Of a DNA stretch of 64,000 nt, positions 53,803 to 61,931 are shown piece after piece; position 1 is the first letter of the stretch, and the number at the start of each line of letters is the position of its first letter. The stretch covers positions 310,001 to 374,000 of the forward strand of contig CBDCMH010000001.1 of NCBI GenBank assembly GCA_965218935.1. The letters run 5' to 3'. The notes under the pieces were generated by a model. The model did not search any database. It saw only the letters and a list, made by a program, of their open reading frames with translations, and was not told where the DNA came from. A program made the translations under genes and the position numbers. Source of the stretch: JADFOI01 sp965218935 (GTDB taxonomy: Bacteria; Acidobacteriota; UBA6911; RPQK01; JADFOI01).

Positions 53803-54695
53803 CGAACCACAACCCTCTCTGTGGTGCGCTAGTTGTCAACAAACCCTCAGGTCCCACATCTCATGATATCGTGACAAGGGTCCGGGTGCTTTCAAGGACC
53901 AAGGTCGGCCACACGGGAACTCTCGATCCCATGGCCAGCGGGGTATTGCCCCTTCTCCTGGGACCGGCCACACGCTTGGCCCGTTTTTTCCAGTCAAGTG
54001 ACAAGGAATATCTTGGTGAAATCCAACTCGGGGAAACGACGGACACCTTGGACGGCGAAGGTGAGGTCATCAAGAAGAACCCGGTGCCTGAAATTTCCCT
54101 TCAACAAGCAGAGGAGGTACTGAGACAATTCACTGGAGAGATCCGACAACAGCCTCCCATGTTTTCGGCTGTAAAGGTGGGCGGGAAAAAGCTTTACCAG
54201 CTGGCCCGGAAAAAGCGAGAGGTCGAACGCCCTTGGCGAGAGGTTACGATTCAGAGGCTCGAGTTGCTCGAACAAACGAGGGAGATCTGGAGCTTGCAAA
54301 TCCACTGCTCGGCAGGCACCTACATTCGAACTCTCGCCCACGATATAGGAGAGGCCCTCGGTTGCGGAGCCTATCTTCGAAAGTTACAGCGCATTCGCAG
54401 TGGTTGTTTTGACCTTTCTCAGGCCCTACCCTTGGAAGGGATTGAGAATCAGTGGCGAGAGAATCTTTACCCCATGGAAGAGCTTTTGCCCGAACTTCCC
54501 CGCATCGATCTTGATGCGCCACAGGCGGTGCGAATCAGACATGGCAACGAAATCTCCAGGAGGGATACCATCCAGAAGAAGTTTTTCCGGCTTTTCCACC
54601 AACAGAAGTTGCTGGCCATTGGGCAGTCAGGTCCAGCCGATCAGCTAAGACCTGTGATCGTGCTGCGTGGTGCCCAGCAGGAGGAAGGAAGATAG
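53799..54695 (+). CDS. truB: tRNA pseudouridine(55) synthase TruB
   Basis: 298 residues. Catalytic Asp in GHTGTLDPMASGVLP; KPSGPTSHD, SAGTYIRTLAHDIG and the C-terminal PUA-like region are present. It modifies U55 in the T loop of tRNA. Coupled to nrnA by a 4-nt overlap. The terminal codon GGAAGATAG ends at the very edge of repeat A10: the TAG stop is followed directly by CCGGGATTATGCA. Confidence 0.95.
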   Translation: MTNHNPLCGALVVNKPSGPTSHDIVTRVRVLSRTKVGHTGTLDPMASGVLPLLLGPATRLARFFQSSDKEYLGEIQLGETTDTLDGEGEVIKKNPVPEISLQQAEEVLRQFTGEIRQQPPMFSAVKVGGKKLYQLARKKREVERPWREVTIQRLELLEQTREIWSLQIHCSAGTYIRTLAHDIGEALGCGAYLRKLQRIRSGCFDLSQALPLEGIENQWRENLYPMEELLPELPRIDLDAPQAVRIRHGNEISRRDTIQKKFFRLFHQQKLLAIGQSGPADQLRPVIVLRGAQQEEGR

Positions 54696-54858
54696 CCGGG
54701 ATTATGCAGCGATGACAAGGCGCGCGAGGGGCACCCGCTTGCGGGTCGGGCCCCGCAGGCGTACTCATGCAGTACGCCGAGGAGCTCTAGGAAGCACAAC
54801 GCAGTCAGCGTGGATGATTGCGGCACTGCAGTAGACAATTTATGCATTATCCCGGCTA
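54693..54858. repeat. Family A palindromic repeat, copy A10 (reverse; right arm deleted)
   Basis: 166 bp. Starts TAGCCGGGATTATGCA, then jumps directly to GCGATGACAAGG, so about 30-40 nt of the right arm are missing. Left-type end at the right: GACAATTTATGCATTATCCCGGCTA. TA on both sides. It contains ACCCGCTTGCGGGT and GTACTCATGCAGTAC. Confidence 0.85.
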
Positions 54859-54863
54859 GAACT

Positions 54864-55631
54864 ATGTCATCCGTTCAACTGGCCACCCTCTTGGATGAGG
54901 CCCATCGAGTCCTCGCCTTCACTGGAGCAGGTATCTCAACCGCTTCCGGCATCCCTGACTTTCGCGGGCCTCAGGGACTGTGGAAAAAATGGCGACCCGT
55001 CTACTACGATGACTTTATGAGCTCGCACGAGGCTCGTGTCCGCCACTGGGAGTTTAAACTTCAGGGTTGGGATGAGATTCGTGATGCGCAACCCAATCCA
55101 GCTCACCGGGCATTGTATGAGTTGGAGCGGATTGGGCGCCTGGATTCGCTGGTGACGCAGAACATTGACGGACTCCACCAACTTGCTGGCCACCCTGAAG
55201 AGAGAGTGATCGAACTGCACGGCACCAATCGGAAGATCGAATGCCAGACCTGTGGCCAGCTTTCCGATCCAGACCCCGCCTTTGAGGAGTTCAAACGCAG
55301 CGGTGAGCCCCCATTGTGTTCCTGTGAGGGATTCCTCAAGCCAGCCACTGTCTCGTTCGGTCAGGCGATGCCTCAGGATAAATTGCAGGAGGCCTTTGTT
55401 GCCGCTTCTCGTGCCGATCTGGTGATCGCCGTGGGATCTACCCTTGAAGTGGAACCCGCCGCTTCCGTGCCTCGATCGGCCAAGGAACATGGAGCGGTTT
55501 ACGTTATCGTCAATCAGGGTCCAACCGCACACGATCAGCTTGCCGATCTTCGCATTGAGGGCGATGCTACTCAGGCCTTGCCGGAGGCGGTCGATAGGTG
55601 CCAAAGATCCGGTCCCATAAGGGCTAAGTGA
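54864..55631 (+). CDS. SIR2-family NAD-dependent protein deacylase
   Basis: 255 residues. NAD-binding GAGISTASGIPDFRG (starting at 17), TQNIDGLH with the catalytic His in ELHG, and zinc cysteines CQTCG with LCSC, the second pair being CxC rather than CxxC. It removes acyl groups from lysines with NAD. I chose ATG 54864, which follows repeat A10 by 5 nt; an upstream in-frame ATG at 54810 lies within the repeat and would add 18 foreign residues. It is convergent with and overlaps the broken hydroxylase gene. Confidence 0.92.
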   Translation: MSSVQLATLLDEAHRVLAFTGAGISTASGIPDFRGPQGLWKKWRPVYYDDFMSSHEARVRHWEFKLQGWDEIRDAQPNPAHRALYELERIGRLDSLVTQNIDGLHQLAGHPEERVIELHGTNRKIECQTCGQLSDPDPAFEEFKRSGEPPLCSCEGFLKPATVSFGQAMPQDKLQEAFVAASRADLVIAVGSTLEVEPAASVPRSAKEHGAVYVIVNQGPTAHDQLADLRIEGDATQALPEAVDRCQRSGPIRAK

Positions 55632-56127
55632 CGCCGAAGCAATGGTTCGAATCCACGAAGTGATGATAGAAATGGCCTTGACGTTGGATCTTCAGCAAGG
55701 CCCCTCCGACTTTGCTCAGGTGTAGCCGGTAGTGAACGAGCTCGTAGTAAAGAAACCCCAGCCAAAGACCGGTCAGCAGTGCAGAAGCTGCAAAGAAACT
55801 TCCCGTCACTGTATAGAAACCTCCTAAGAAGAGGGCGGAAACGGGCAGGCTATAAATGGGTCGAACCAGGATCTTGTCAGGATTTCTGGGATCGCCATGA
55901 TGGCTGAAGTGAAGGGATTTCACGATCCTTCTGATTCTGCGATGGTGAGGAATCCAATGAAAGAAGAAGCGATGCAGCAGGTACTCCAGCAGGCTCCAGA
56001 TGAACCAACCCAATGGGATGAGCCACAAGAGTTGCCCCCATGGGGGCAGCTCTTGAAGTGAGAGCAAAAGCAGCAGAGCAGCCAGGGGCGGATAAATCCA
56101 GAAAGAGCAGAAACGGGCCCAGGCCAT
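55567..56127 (-). pseudogene. Fatty-acid-hydroxylase-type membrane enzyme with an internal TAG
   Basis: 186 codons, with a TAG at 55624-55626. Residues 1-167 contain the diiron histidine clusters: HRFFFH, HFSHH, HYRLH and HFYHH, between TM helices. After ...CFGVT the frame has TAG and then PLWDRIFGTYR, which is the conserved end expected for this family, so the TAG is a recent nonsense mutation. The protein may still fold without its last 18 residues, and its state is uncertain. It adds hydroxyl groups to lipids in this superfamily. The downstream part overlaps the sirtuin 3' end on the opposite strand. Confidence 0.75.
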
Positions 56128-56139
56128 AGGTTTATTATA

Positions 56140-56411
56140 GTGTCTCGTCCCAGGAATACCATGATGTTTGCTGATGGGGTTTGCGAGGCGAAATCAAGGA
56201 GCAAGGAGAAGGCGATGCAGGGACATCGGCGACGACGAGCGACACAGAGGTCGCCCGCAACCTCCATCAGCCCGAAGGGTGGCGGCGGGACGGCATCGAT
56301 TCCTTTGTCGCTCCTCCTCCACGATGTCACTGACATCGTGTCGTCGTCGCTTCGCGAACTCGACGCCGTCGCGCTCGCCACAAACATCATGGTATTCCTG
56401 GGACGAGACAC
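56140..56411. repeat. Family B repeat, copy B5
   Basis: 272 bp, in reverse orientation to B2. Left end GTGTCTCGTCCCAGGAATAC, right end, read inward, GTGTCTCGTCCCAGGAATAC: the two 20-nt ends are identical, a variant shared only with mini-copy B1. Its outer end is followed by a second ACGAGACACT (56415-56424), a 12-bp tandem copy. It fills the 299-bp gap between the hydroxylase gene and the hydrolase. Confidence 0.9.
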
Positions 56412-56426
56412 TTAACGAGACACTCA

Positions 56427-57269
56427 ATGCCGGCAAAAGATTGCGAGACGGAAATCGAAGGGGTCCAAGTCCACTACCTGAAGGCGGAAGGAACAGGCTC
56501 TGCCCTGGTACTGCTTCATGGAGGGAGTGCTGATTCGGCTTCCCTTTCCTGGCGACCCACAATGGATCTCCTTTCTCGAAGCCACCATGTTATCGCGCCC
56601 GACTTACCGGGATACGGATCAAGTGGCAAACCTGAGCAGAATTACACCGTTGAGTACTACACGCGGTTTCTCAGCCGCTTCGTTCAGCATGTGGGTCTGG
56701 AGCGCTTTTCCCTGGTGGGACTTTCTATGGGAGGACATATCTCCCTTGCTTTCGCTCTCCAGTTCCCCTCCCTGGTGGAAAAGCTGGTCGTGGCCAGTGG
56801 TGCTGGATTAGGGCCGAAGTGGTACTGGCAGGTTTTGGCCCGGCTCATGGTGAAAATGCCTCAGTTGCACCAAAGAGTACGCAAAATGGGGAATCGCGAA
56901 ACCGTTAAACTCAGCTTGGGGAAAATTGTTCATAACCTGGAAATCATCAGCGAAGACCTGATCGACGAGATTGCAGAAAACGCCGCCGCTCGCGGTGCAG
57001 GACGGGCCTGGAGATCCTATCTCGAGAACGAAATGAATTGGTCCGGCTTTCAGAATGACCTTCCAGGCAGGCTGGGGGAAATCACTCAACCCACACTGAT
57101 CATCCATGGATCGAAGGACCGACTGATACCCGTAAAATGGGCCAAAAAGGCTCACCACCTGATTCCCGATTCCAGACTGTGCATTCTCGAGCAATGCGGG
57201 CATTGGCCTCAAAGAGAGAAGCCCGTTGAGTTCCATGAGGTAGTTCTGGAATTCCTGGATGAGGGATAG
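56427..57269 (+). CDS. Alpha/beta hydrolase
   Basis: 280 residues. Hydrolase fold with oxyanion region LLHGGSADS, nucleophile Ser100 in GLSMGG, catalytic Asp in HGSKDRLIP and His in CGHWPQRE. It cleaves esters or amides; the substrate is unknown. The ATG lies 15 nt from repeat B5, with no good ribosome-binding site visible. It is convergent, with a 15-bp gap, to the broken membrane-methyltransferase-like gene. Confidence 0.9.
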   Translation: MPAKDCETEIEGVQVHYLKAEGTGSALVLLHGGSADSASLSWRPTMDLLSRSHHVIAPDLPGYGSSGKPEQNYTVEYYTRFLSRFVQHVGLERFSLVGLSMGGHISLAFALQFPSLVEKLVVASGAGLGPKWYWQVLARLMVKMPQLHQRVRKMGNRETVKLSLGKIVHNLEIISEDLIDEIAENAAARGAGRAWRSYLENEMNWSGFQNDLPGRLGEITQPTLIIHGSKDRLIPVKWAKKAHHLIPDSRLCILEQCGHWPQREKPVEFHEVVLEFLDEG

Positions 57270-57284
57270 CGCTTGACCCCTGTT

Positions 57285-59521
57285 TCACGGACTGTCGGGA
57301 TTCCATCTCAAGACGCGGAAGATGCTTGAATAGCTGTCGGTCCATACCGGTCCACCCGAGCCCTCTAACCGCTTCCAGACAGGGTCACTAGTCAGCCCAC
57401 CCAAGTCCTCCAGGTGACGCGCCATAACGGCCCATTGGGAGGGTTCCTTCCCCAATTGTCGTTCCTGCTGAGAGAGAAACAGGTCATTTCGCAAGAAACA
57501 CACCAGCCCTAGATCCTGGGCTAGATTTGCCACAACGGGGGCGAGATCCAAGTATTGGTTGGAAATGTGGAAGATGATCAGCCCACGATCGGTGATTTTA
57601 TCCAGGTAGAGTCTAAGTGCTTCTTGAGTAATGAGATGGATCGGAACCGAGTCGGAGTTGTAAGCATCGAGGACTAACAACTCAAACTGGTTGCTGGGTT
57701 CCTTGGCTAAGGATAATCGAGCATCACCCAGCACCACCTTGATGTTCGTACTGCATTCACTCAGATAGGTGAAAAAGCGAGGATCGCGAGCAAGTTGTAC
57801 CACAGTGGGATCGACCTCGTAAAAAGTCCAGTCCTGACCTGGCCTGCGATAAGAGGCGATGGATCCCGCACCCAGACCGACAGCAGCCACTCGCCAATGC
57901 GCAGTCTGATTCTCAAGAGTTTTAAACAGTTGCCCGAGAGGACCCGTGGTGTGATAGTAGGTGAGTGGCTCACATTGACGAGATGGGTCCAGGCTCTGCC
58001 TGCCGTGAAGTGTTCCGCCATGGGAAAGGAGATGATAACGTTGCTGGGAATCCACCAGAATGCTGTGAACTCCGAAGAAAGTACGCTGCCGATGCAGGAC
58101 GCTCCCCGCTCCCTGTGTGTAGAAAGAACTGGCCAGAAGGAGAGCTCCCAGACCTAGGCCAAAACGCAAAGGTCGTGTTGAAAAGCTGTAACAGATGGTC
58201 GCTGGGACTCCAAACATTACCGCCTGACTCAGAGGGTGAGCTCCCCATTGAAAAGTTTCGACGCCCAGGTTGAGCCCGGCAGCCAGGATTCCCAGACCAG
58301 CCGGCAAGGCAGCATCGAACCACTTATAGGGAAACTGCTGACCCTTTTCCGGCCATGCCAAGAGCAGAGCACCTGCTACCAACACCAGAGGGTACTCTAC
58401 GAGTGTCGAAAATAAGATCGGAGCCAGAACTGCGTTGAATACTCCTCCTATAACTCCACCCAGGGATACCCACAGATAAAACTCGGTCAAGTGAGTCGCG
58501 GCGGGACGATCGTTGGCAACCACTCCATGGCAAACCATGGCGATGACGAAAAGAGAGATTAGATGAACGACGACCATTAACCAGATCGGTTGTGTGGCTT
58601 GAAGGATAATGACAATGCTCAACGGAAGGGCGAGCATGGGGAATATGCGAACCATGAGGGTATGGGGCACAAGCGTCCTTCGAGCGAATACCAGAATTAG
58701 CGTGAGTAAATAGATCGATAGAGGAAGAACCCAAAGCAGCGGGACCGGCGCAATGTTGGTGGAAAGGTAGGTGGTGACACTCAGCATCAAGCTTGAGGGA
58801 ACAAAGGCTCCCAGCATCCATCGAATCAGCCGGCTGAACGGCACAGGACCTGGATTTTCCACAATGAGCTCAGGAACGTCCCTGCCGATTGATTCAGCCT
58901 GATCGTGGATCGAGGACCTAGAAGATCTCGACACGGTCAGGGCGCAAGTCAGGGTCAGGAGTATCAGGAACCCGTATCCAATTCCCCATACCCAACTTTG
59001 GTCCTGCAAATGAAAGTAGGGCTCAAGAAGTAAGGGGTAGCCGAGAAGGCCAACCAGACTTCCGGCGTTGCTGGCTGCATAGAGGAAATAGGGGTCTTCC
59101 GCCTTCGGATGGTCCGTGGCAGAAAACCATTTTTGGAGCATTGGGCTGGTGGTGGCGATGACAAAGAAAGGAAGTCCCAGGGTTTTGCTGACAAGAGCGT
59201 CAATAACCAGAGACTGGGATTGACCTCCTCGGGAGGAATCTGACCTTGCGGGATTCCGATGGGAAGAAAGAGAAGGGGGAGCAGGATCAAAAAGCACTGG
59301 ATAAGAGCCTGTCGTTTGATGCCAAGCCAGCGTGAAGTGACGTGAGCATAAAGATAACCGAATAACAAGACACTCTGGCAAAAAACGACTTGTGTGTTCC
59401 AAACCGCGGGTGATCCTCCCAGTAGCGGCAGCGCCATCCTTCCAAACATGGGCTGTACCAGAAACATGAGGGCGGCGCTGAGAAACAAAGTGACTGCATA
59501 GATTGCCAACAAGATGGACAT
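57285..59521 (-). pseudogene. Membrane protein fused to a spermidine-synthase-like domain, frameshifted
   Basis: Residues ~1-110 (from ATG 59521, MSILLAIYAVTLFLSAALM) have TM helices in one frame; the rest continues in another frame from ALVSKTLGLPFFVIATTSPMLQKWF. The join falls near 59193, where a missing base in CTCTTGTCAGC restores the frame. The whole gene would encode about 745 residues: TM region, then a spermidine-synthase-like domain (VAAVGLGAGSIASYRRPGQ, FYEVDPTVVQLARDPRFFTYL, VVLGDARLSLA). Enzymes of this fusion class are common in bacteria and of unclear substrate. It appears inactivated. Repeat A11 lies next to the start. Confidence 0.8.
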
Positions 59522-59527
59522 CCTCCC

Positions 59528-59656
59528 TAGCCGGGATTATGCATAGGTTTTCGTGACGAAGTGCCGCAGGCGCCGCGATGACAAGACGAACTCCTCCCTT
59601 GATCCCTCCTCGCAAGCCACATCAGGAAACGTCATCGCATTCATGGAACGAAACAC
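59528..59656. repeat. Chimeric A11/B6 fragment
   Basis: 59528-59588 is the right end of an A element in reverse (TAGCCGGGATTATGCATAGG through GTGACGAAGTGCCGCAGGCGCC). It continues directly into the right half of a B element (from about 59590, ending AACGTCATCGCATTCATGG with ACGAAACAC at 59656). It probably remains after a deletion in a nested A/B unit like A8/B3. Confidence 0.75.
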
Positions 59657-59796
59657 TAGTGGTTCAGCGGAAACCGCGCTAGACTTTCAACTCGCTCTAA
59701 TGCCGAAACAAGGGCAATGATCCCTCGCGGACGGCGGTCCAAAATTCTGAAGTTATCACAGGGGGCTGCGCCTGCTGTCCTTTGTAAAGGTGGGTC

Positions 59797-60069
59797 ATGG
59801 AACGCTTTTTCGAACCAACGGAAAACAAGACGACGTTCCAGCAAGAGATCTGGGGTGGACTGACGACCTTCATGACCCTGGCCTACATCATTTTCGTCCA
59901 GCCGGTGGTCATGCATGCGGCAGGGATGGATCTGGAGTCGGCCTTGCTGGCCACCTGTATTTCCAGCGCCCTGGCGACCTTTGTGATTGCCTCACTGACG
60001 ATGGTGATGGGACAAGGGATCGCTTTCATGCATTCCATTCAACGCTCGTCGCTCCGGGTCATGGTCTGA
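59797..60069 (+). pseudogene. N-terminal remnant of an NCS2-type purine permease
   Basis: The first ~70 residues (MERFFEPTENKTTFQQEIWGGLTTFMTLAYIIFVQP, in two blocks, and AGMDLESALLATC) match the N-terminus of adenine/guanine permeases of the AzgA/PbuG type. After ...ATFVIAS the match is lost and the frame ends at 60069, so about 80% of the gene is missing. It is not functional. It lies between the A11/B6 fragment and frdD. Confidence 0.65.
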
Positions 60070-60147
60070 GGCACTTTGATTCCGGGATTCGGCTCAGTTT
60101 CGGGCCGTTCCTACAACCCATGTCCTAGCATTGGCCGGAGAAAGCAG

Positions 60148-60504
60148 CTAAAAGAAGAGCAAAAGAGCCGCCAGGAGGGTTCCCACCATTGCCACCCCAT
60201 AACAAAGGAGTGCAACCGAAGTCTTCAGGCTCCGGAGCCCCAGGTCCATGAGTACGAATCGAAAGCGGTGGGCCCAGTGAAAAAGGGGAAGCGAGATGAG
60301 GAGAAAAAGGTAGATTTGCAGCAAGGGATGCTCCAGCAGAGCGATCATTCGCGGGTAAGCGAGGACCTGTGGGGAGACCCATCCAAAAGCGATTCCGACA
60401 CCCGTGACGATCACGTGAACGGGCAGGAGAAAAGCGGCCAGCGTTCCTCCCGCTGAAAAGAGCCCCCACCAGATAGGATCTGTTGTCTTAACTCTTACCG
60501 CCAT
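60148..60504 (-). CDS. frdD: Fumarate reductase membrane subunit D
   Basis: 118 residues, like E. coli FrdD (119). Three TM helices (~15-35, ~60-80, ~95-117); LPVHVIVTGVGIAFG near the first helix. It anchors FrdAB in the membrane and helps bind quinone. Its start overlaps the end of the extended frdC reading frame by 10 nt. Confidence 0.9.
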   Translation of the reverse strand: MAVRVKTTDPIWWGLFSAGGTLAAFLLPVHVIVTGVGIAFGWVSPQVLAYPRMIALLEHPLLQIYLFLLISLPLFHWAHRFRFVLMDLGLRSLKTSVALLCYGVAMVGTLLAALLLFF

Positions 60505-61190
60505 GTCAAGCCCCCATTAGTGTCTCGTCCCATGAATACCGTGACGTTTGTGGCGAGCGCGACGGCGTCGAGTTCGCGAAGCGACGACGACGCGATGTCA
60601 GTGACATCGTGGAGGAGGAGCGACAAAGAAATCGATGCCGTCCCGCCGCCACCCTTCGGGCTGATGGGGGTTGCGGGCGATCTCTGCGTCGCTTGTCGTC
60701 GCCGAGGTCCCTGCATCACCTCCTCCTCGCTCCTTGATTTCCCCTCCCAAGCCCCATCAGCAAACGTCATGGTATTCATGGGACGAGGCACTAAAAGGTA
60801 AAAGAGGACCAGCGAAATCACGATCCAGGCCAGGTAGCTGGCGATGAGCACCAGTACCGGCGGAACCGTCTTTGAACCGATGCGCACAACCATGATCATC
60901 GGGGTGAGATGAATCCAGGTCAGCGTATGGTAGATCGAAAACAGAAGGATCACCACAAAGAGCACTTGAGCCGAAGGGGTCTGAAGGGCGCTGAGATAGA
61001 GCTGATAAGCGTCTTCACCTTGACCCAACCGGTAAACTCCCACCAGACAAATGAGAGCGAAGAGGCCCACAAAAACAGCCGAGAGCTCGCGGACCATAAA
61101 GAGGAAATAATTCTTTCGATGCAACCACCACCAGGGGCTCATATGAGGTCGATAGAGAAGATCTTCTGATGGAGACTTTTGCTGGTTCAT
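60495..61190 (-). CDS. frdC: Fumarate reductase membrane subunit C, with a repeat-encoded tail
   Basis: 231 codons. Residues 1-133 are native and match FrdC (about 131 residues): RPHMSPWWWLHRKNYFLFMVREL and three TM helices. The remaining 98 (from VPRPMNTMTF...) are read from repeat B7, with an R/S-rich non-membrane composition. Removing B7 and one TA gives ...FYLLMGA followed by TGA, one nt before the frdD ATG, which reconstructs a normal FrdC of 136 residues. Whether the long tail is tolerated is unknown; it would face the cytoplasm or periplasm beyond the last helix. Confidence 0.85.
   Translation of the reverse strand: MNQQKSPSEDLLYRPHMSPWWWLHRKNYFLFMVRELSAVFVGLFALICLVGVYRLGQGEDAYQLYLSALQTPSAQVLFVVILLFSIYHTLTWIHLTPMIMVVRIGSKTVPPVLVLIASYLAWIVISLVLFYLLVPRPMNTMTFADGAWEGKSRSEEEVMQGPRRRQATQRSPATPISPKGGGGTASISLSLLLHDVTDIASSSLRELDAVALATNVTVFMGRDTNGGLTWR
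60520..60791. repeat. Family B repeat, copy B7, inserted in the end of frdC
   Basis: 272 bp. Left end GTGTCTCGTCCCATGAATAC, right end, read inward, GTGCCTCGTCCCATGAATAC: both arms have the CCCATGAATAC variant. Flanks TTA and TAA show a TA target duplication. It contains GATGTCAGTGACATC and the CTTCGG block. Confidence 0.92.
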
Positions 61191-61927
61191 GGGTTGCCCC
61201 AGGGCCAGATCCAGGAAAGAAAATACTCCTTGGTCAGCTGCACCTTGGATCGCTGGATGGCAGCTGCGGGGTCGACGTGTTTAGGGCACACTCGGGTGCA
61301 CTCTCCGACAAACGTACATTCCCAGATACCGTCGTGACTTCCGATGATCTCGGCACGCTCGTCCTGGCCCTCATCTCTTGAGTCCATGTTGTAGCGATGG
61401 GCCAGGGCGATGGCAGCCGGACCCACAAAACTCTGGTCATGTCCATAGACGGGGCAGGCCGCGTAGCAAATCATACAGTTGATGCACATGCTGAATTGCC
61501 GATAGAGCTTCAACTCATCCGGTGACTGCAGATACTCGCCTTCCGAGACAGGCTTTTCCTCGCTGCGGATGATCCAGGGCTTGACTTCCTGAAGCTTGTC
61601 CATGAAATCGCTCATATCGATAACCAGATCACGAATCACGGGAAAGTTAGCCAGCGGATCGACGCGGACTTCGCCTGGATAGTAGTCGCGGAGAAAGGTG
61701 GCACAGGTGAGCTTTGGATCTCCATTGACCGTCATGCCACAGCTGCCGCAAACCCCCATCCGACAGGACCAGCGGTGGGTAAGAGTTCCATCCACATGGT
61801 TCTTGATGTAATTGAGGGCATCCAGAACCACCATATCTTCCTTGTAAGGGATGGGATAGCTCTGAGTGTAGGGTTCCAGGCGCTTTTCCGGGTTGTAGCG
61901 TGTGACCGTGATGGTGATCGTGCTCAT
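61187..61927 (-). CDS. frdB: Fumarate reductase iron-sulfur subunit B
   Basis: 246 residues from ATG 61927 (MSTITITVTRYNP). [2Fe-2S] ligands in SCRMGVCGSCGMTVNG, [4Fe-4S] in CINCMICYAACPVYG, and the third cluster in CTFVGECTRVCPKHVDP. It carries electrons between FAD and quinone. The upstream 66 codons are open but foreign to the family. It overlaps frdC by 4 nt and lies 4 nt after frdA. Confidence 0.95.
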   Translation of the reverse strand: MSTITITVTRYNPEKRLEPYTQSYPIPYKEDMVVLDALNYIKNHVDGTLTHRWSCRMGVCGSCGMTVNGDPKLTCATFLRDYYPGEVRVDPLANFPVIRDLVIDMSDFMDKLQEVKPWIIRSEEKPVSEGEYLQSPDELKLYRQFSMCINCMICYAACPVYGHDQSFVGPAAIALAHRYNMDSRDEGQDERAEIIGSHDGIWECTFVGECTRVCPKHVDPAAAIQRSKVQLTKEYFLSWIWPWGNP

Positions 61928-61931
61928 GGGC

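Noticed and set aside
55642..55656. GGTTCGAATCC, resembling a tRNA T-arm sequence
   Set aside because: It is inside the hydroxylase coding sequence on the other strand and no tRNA stems surround it.
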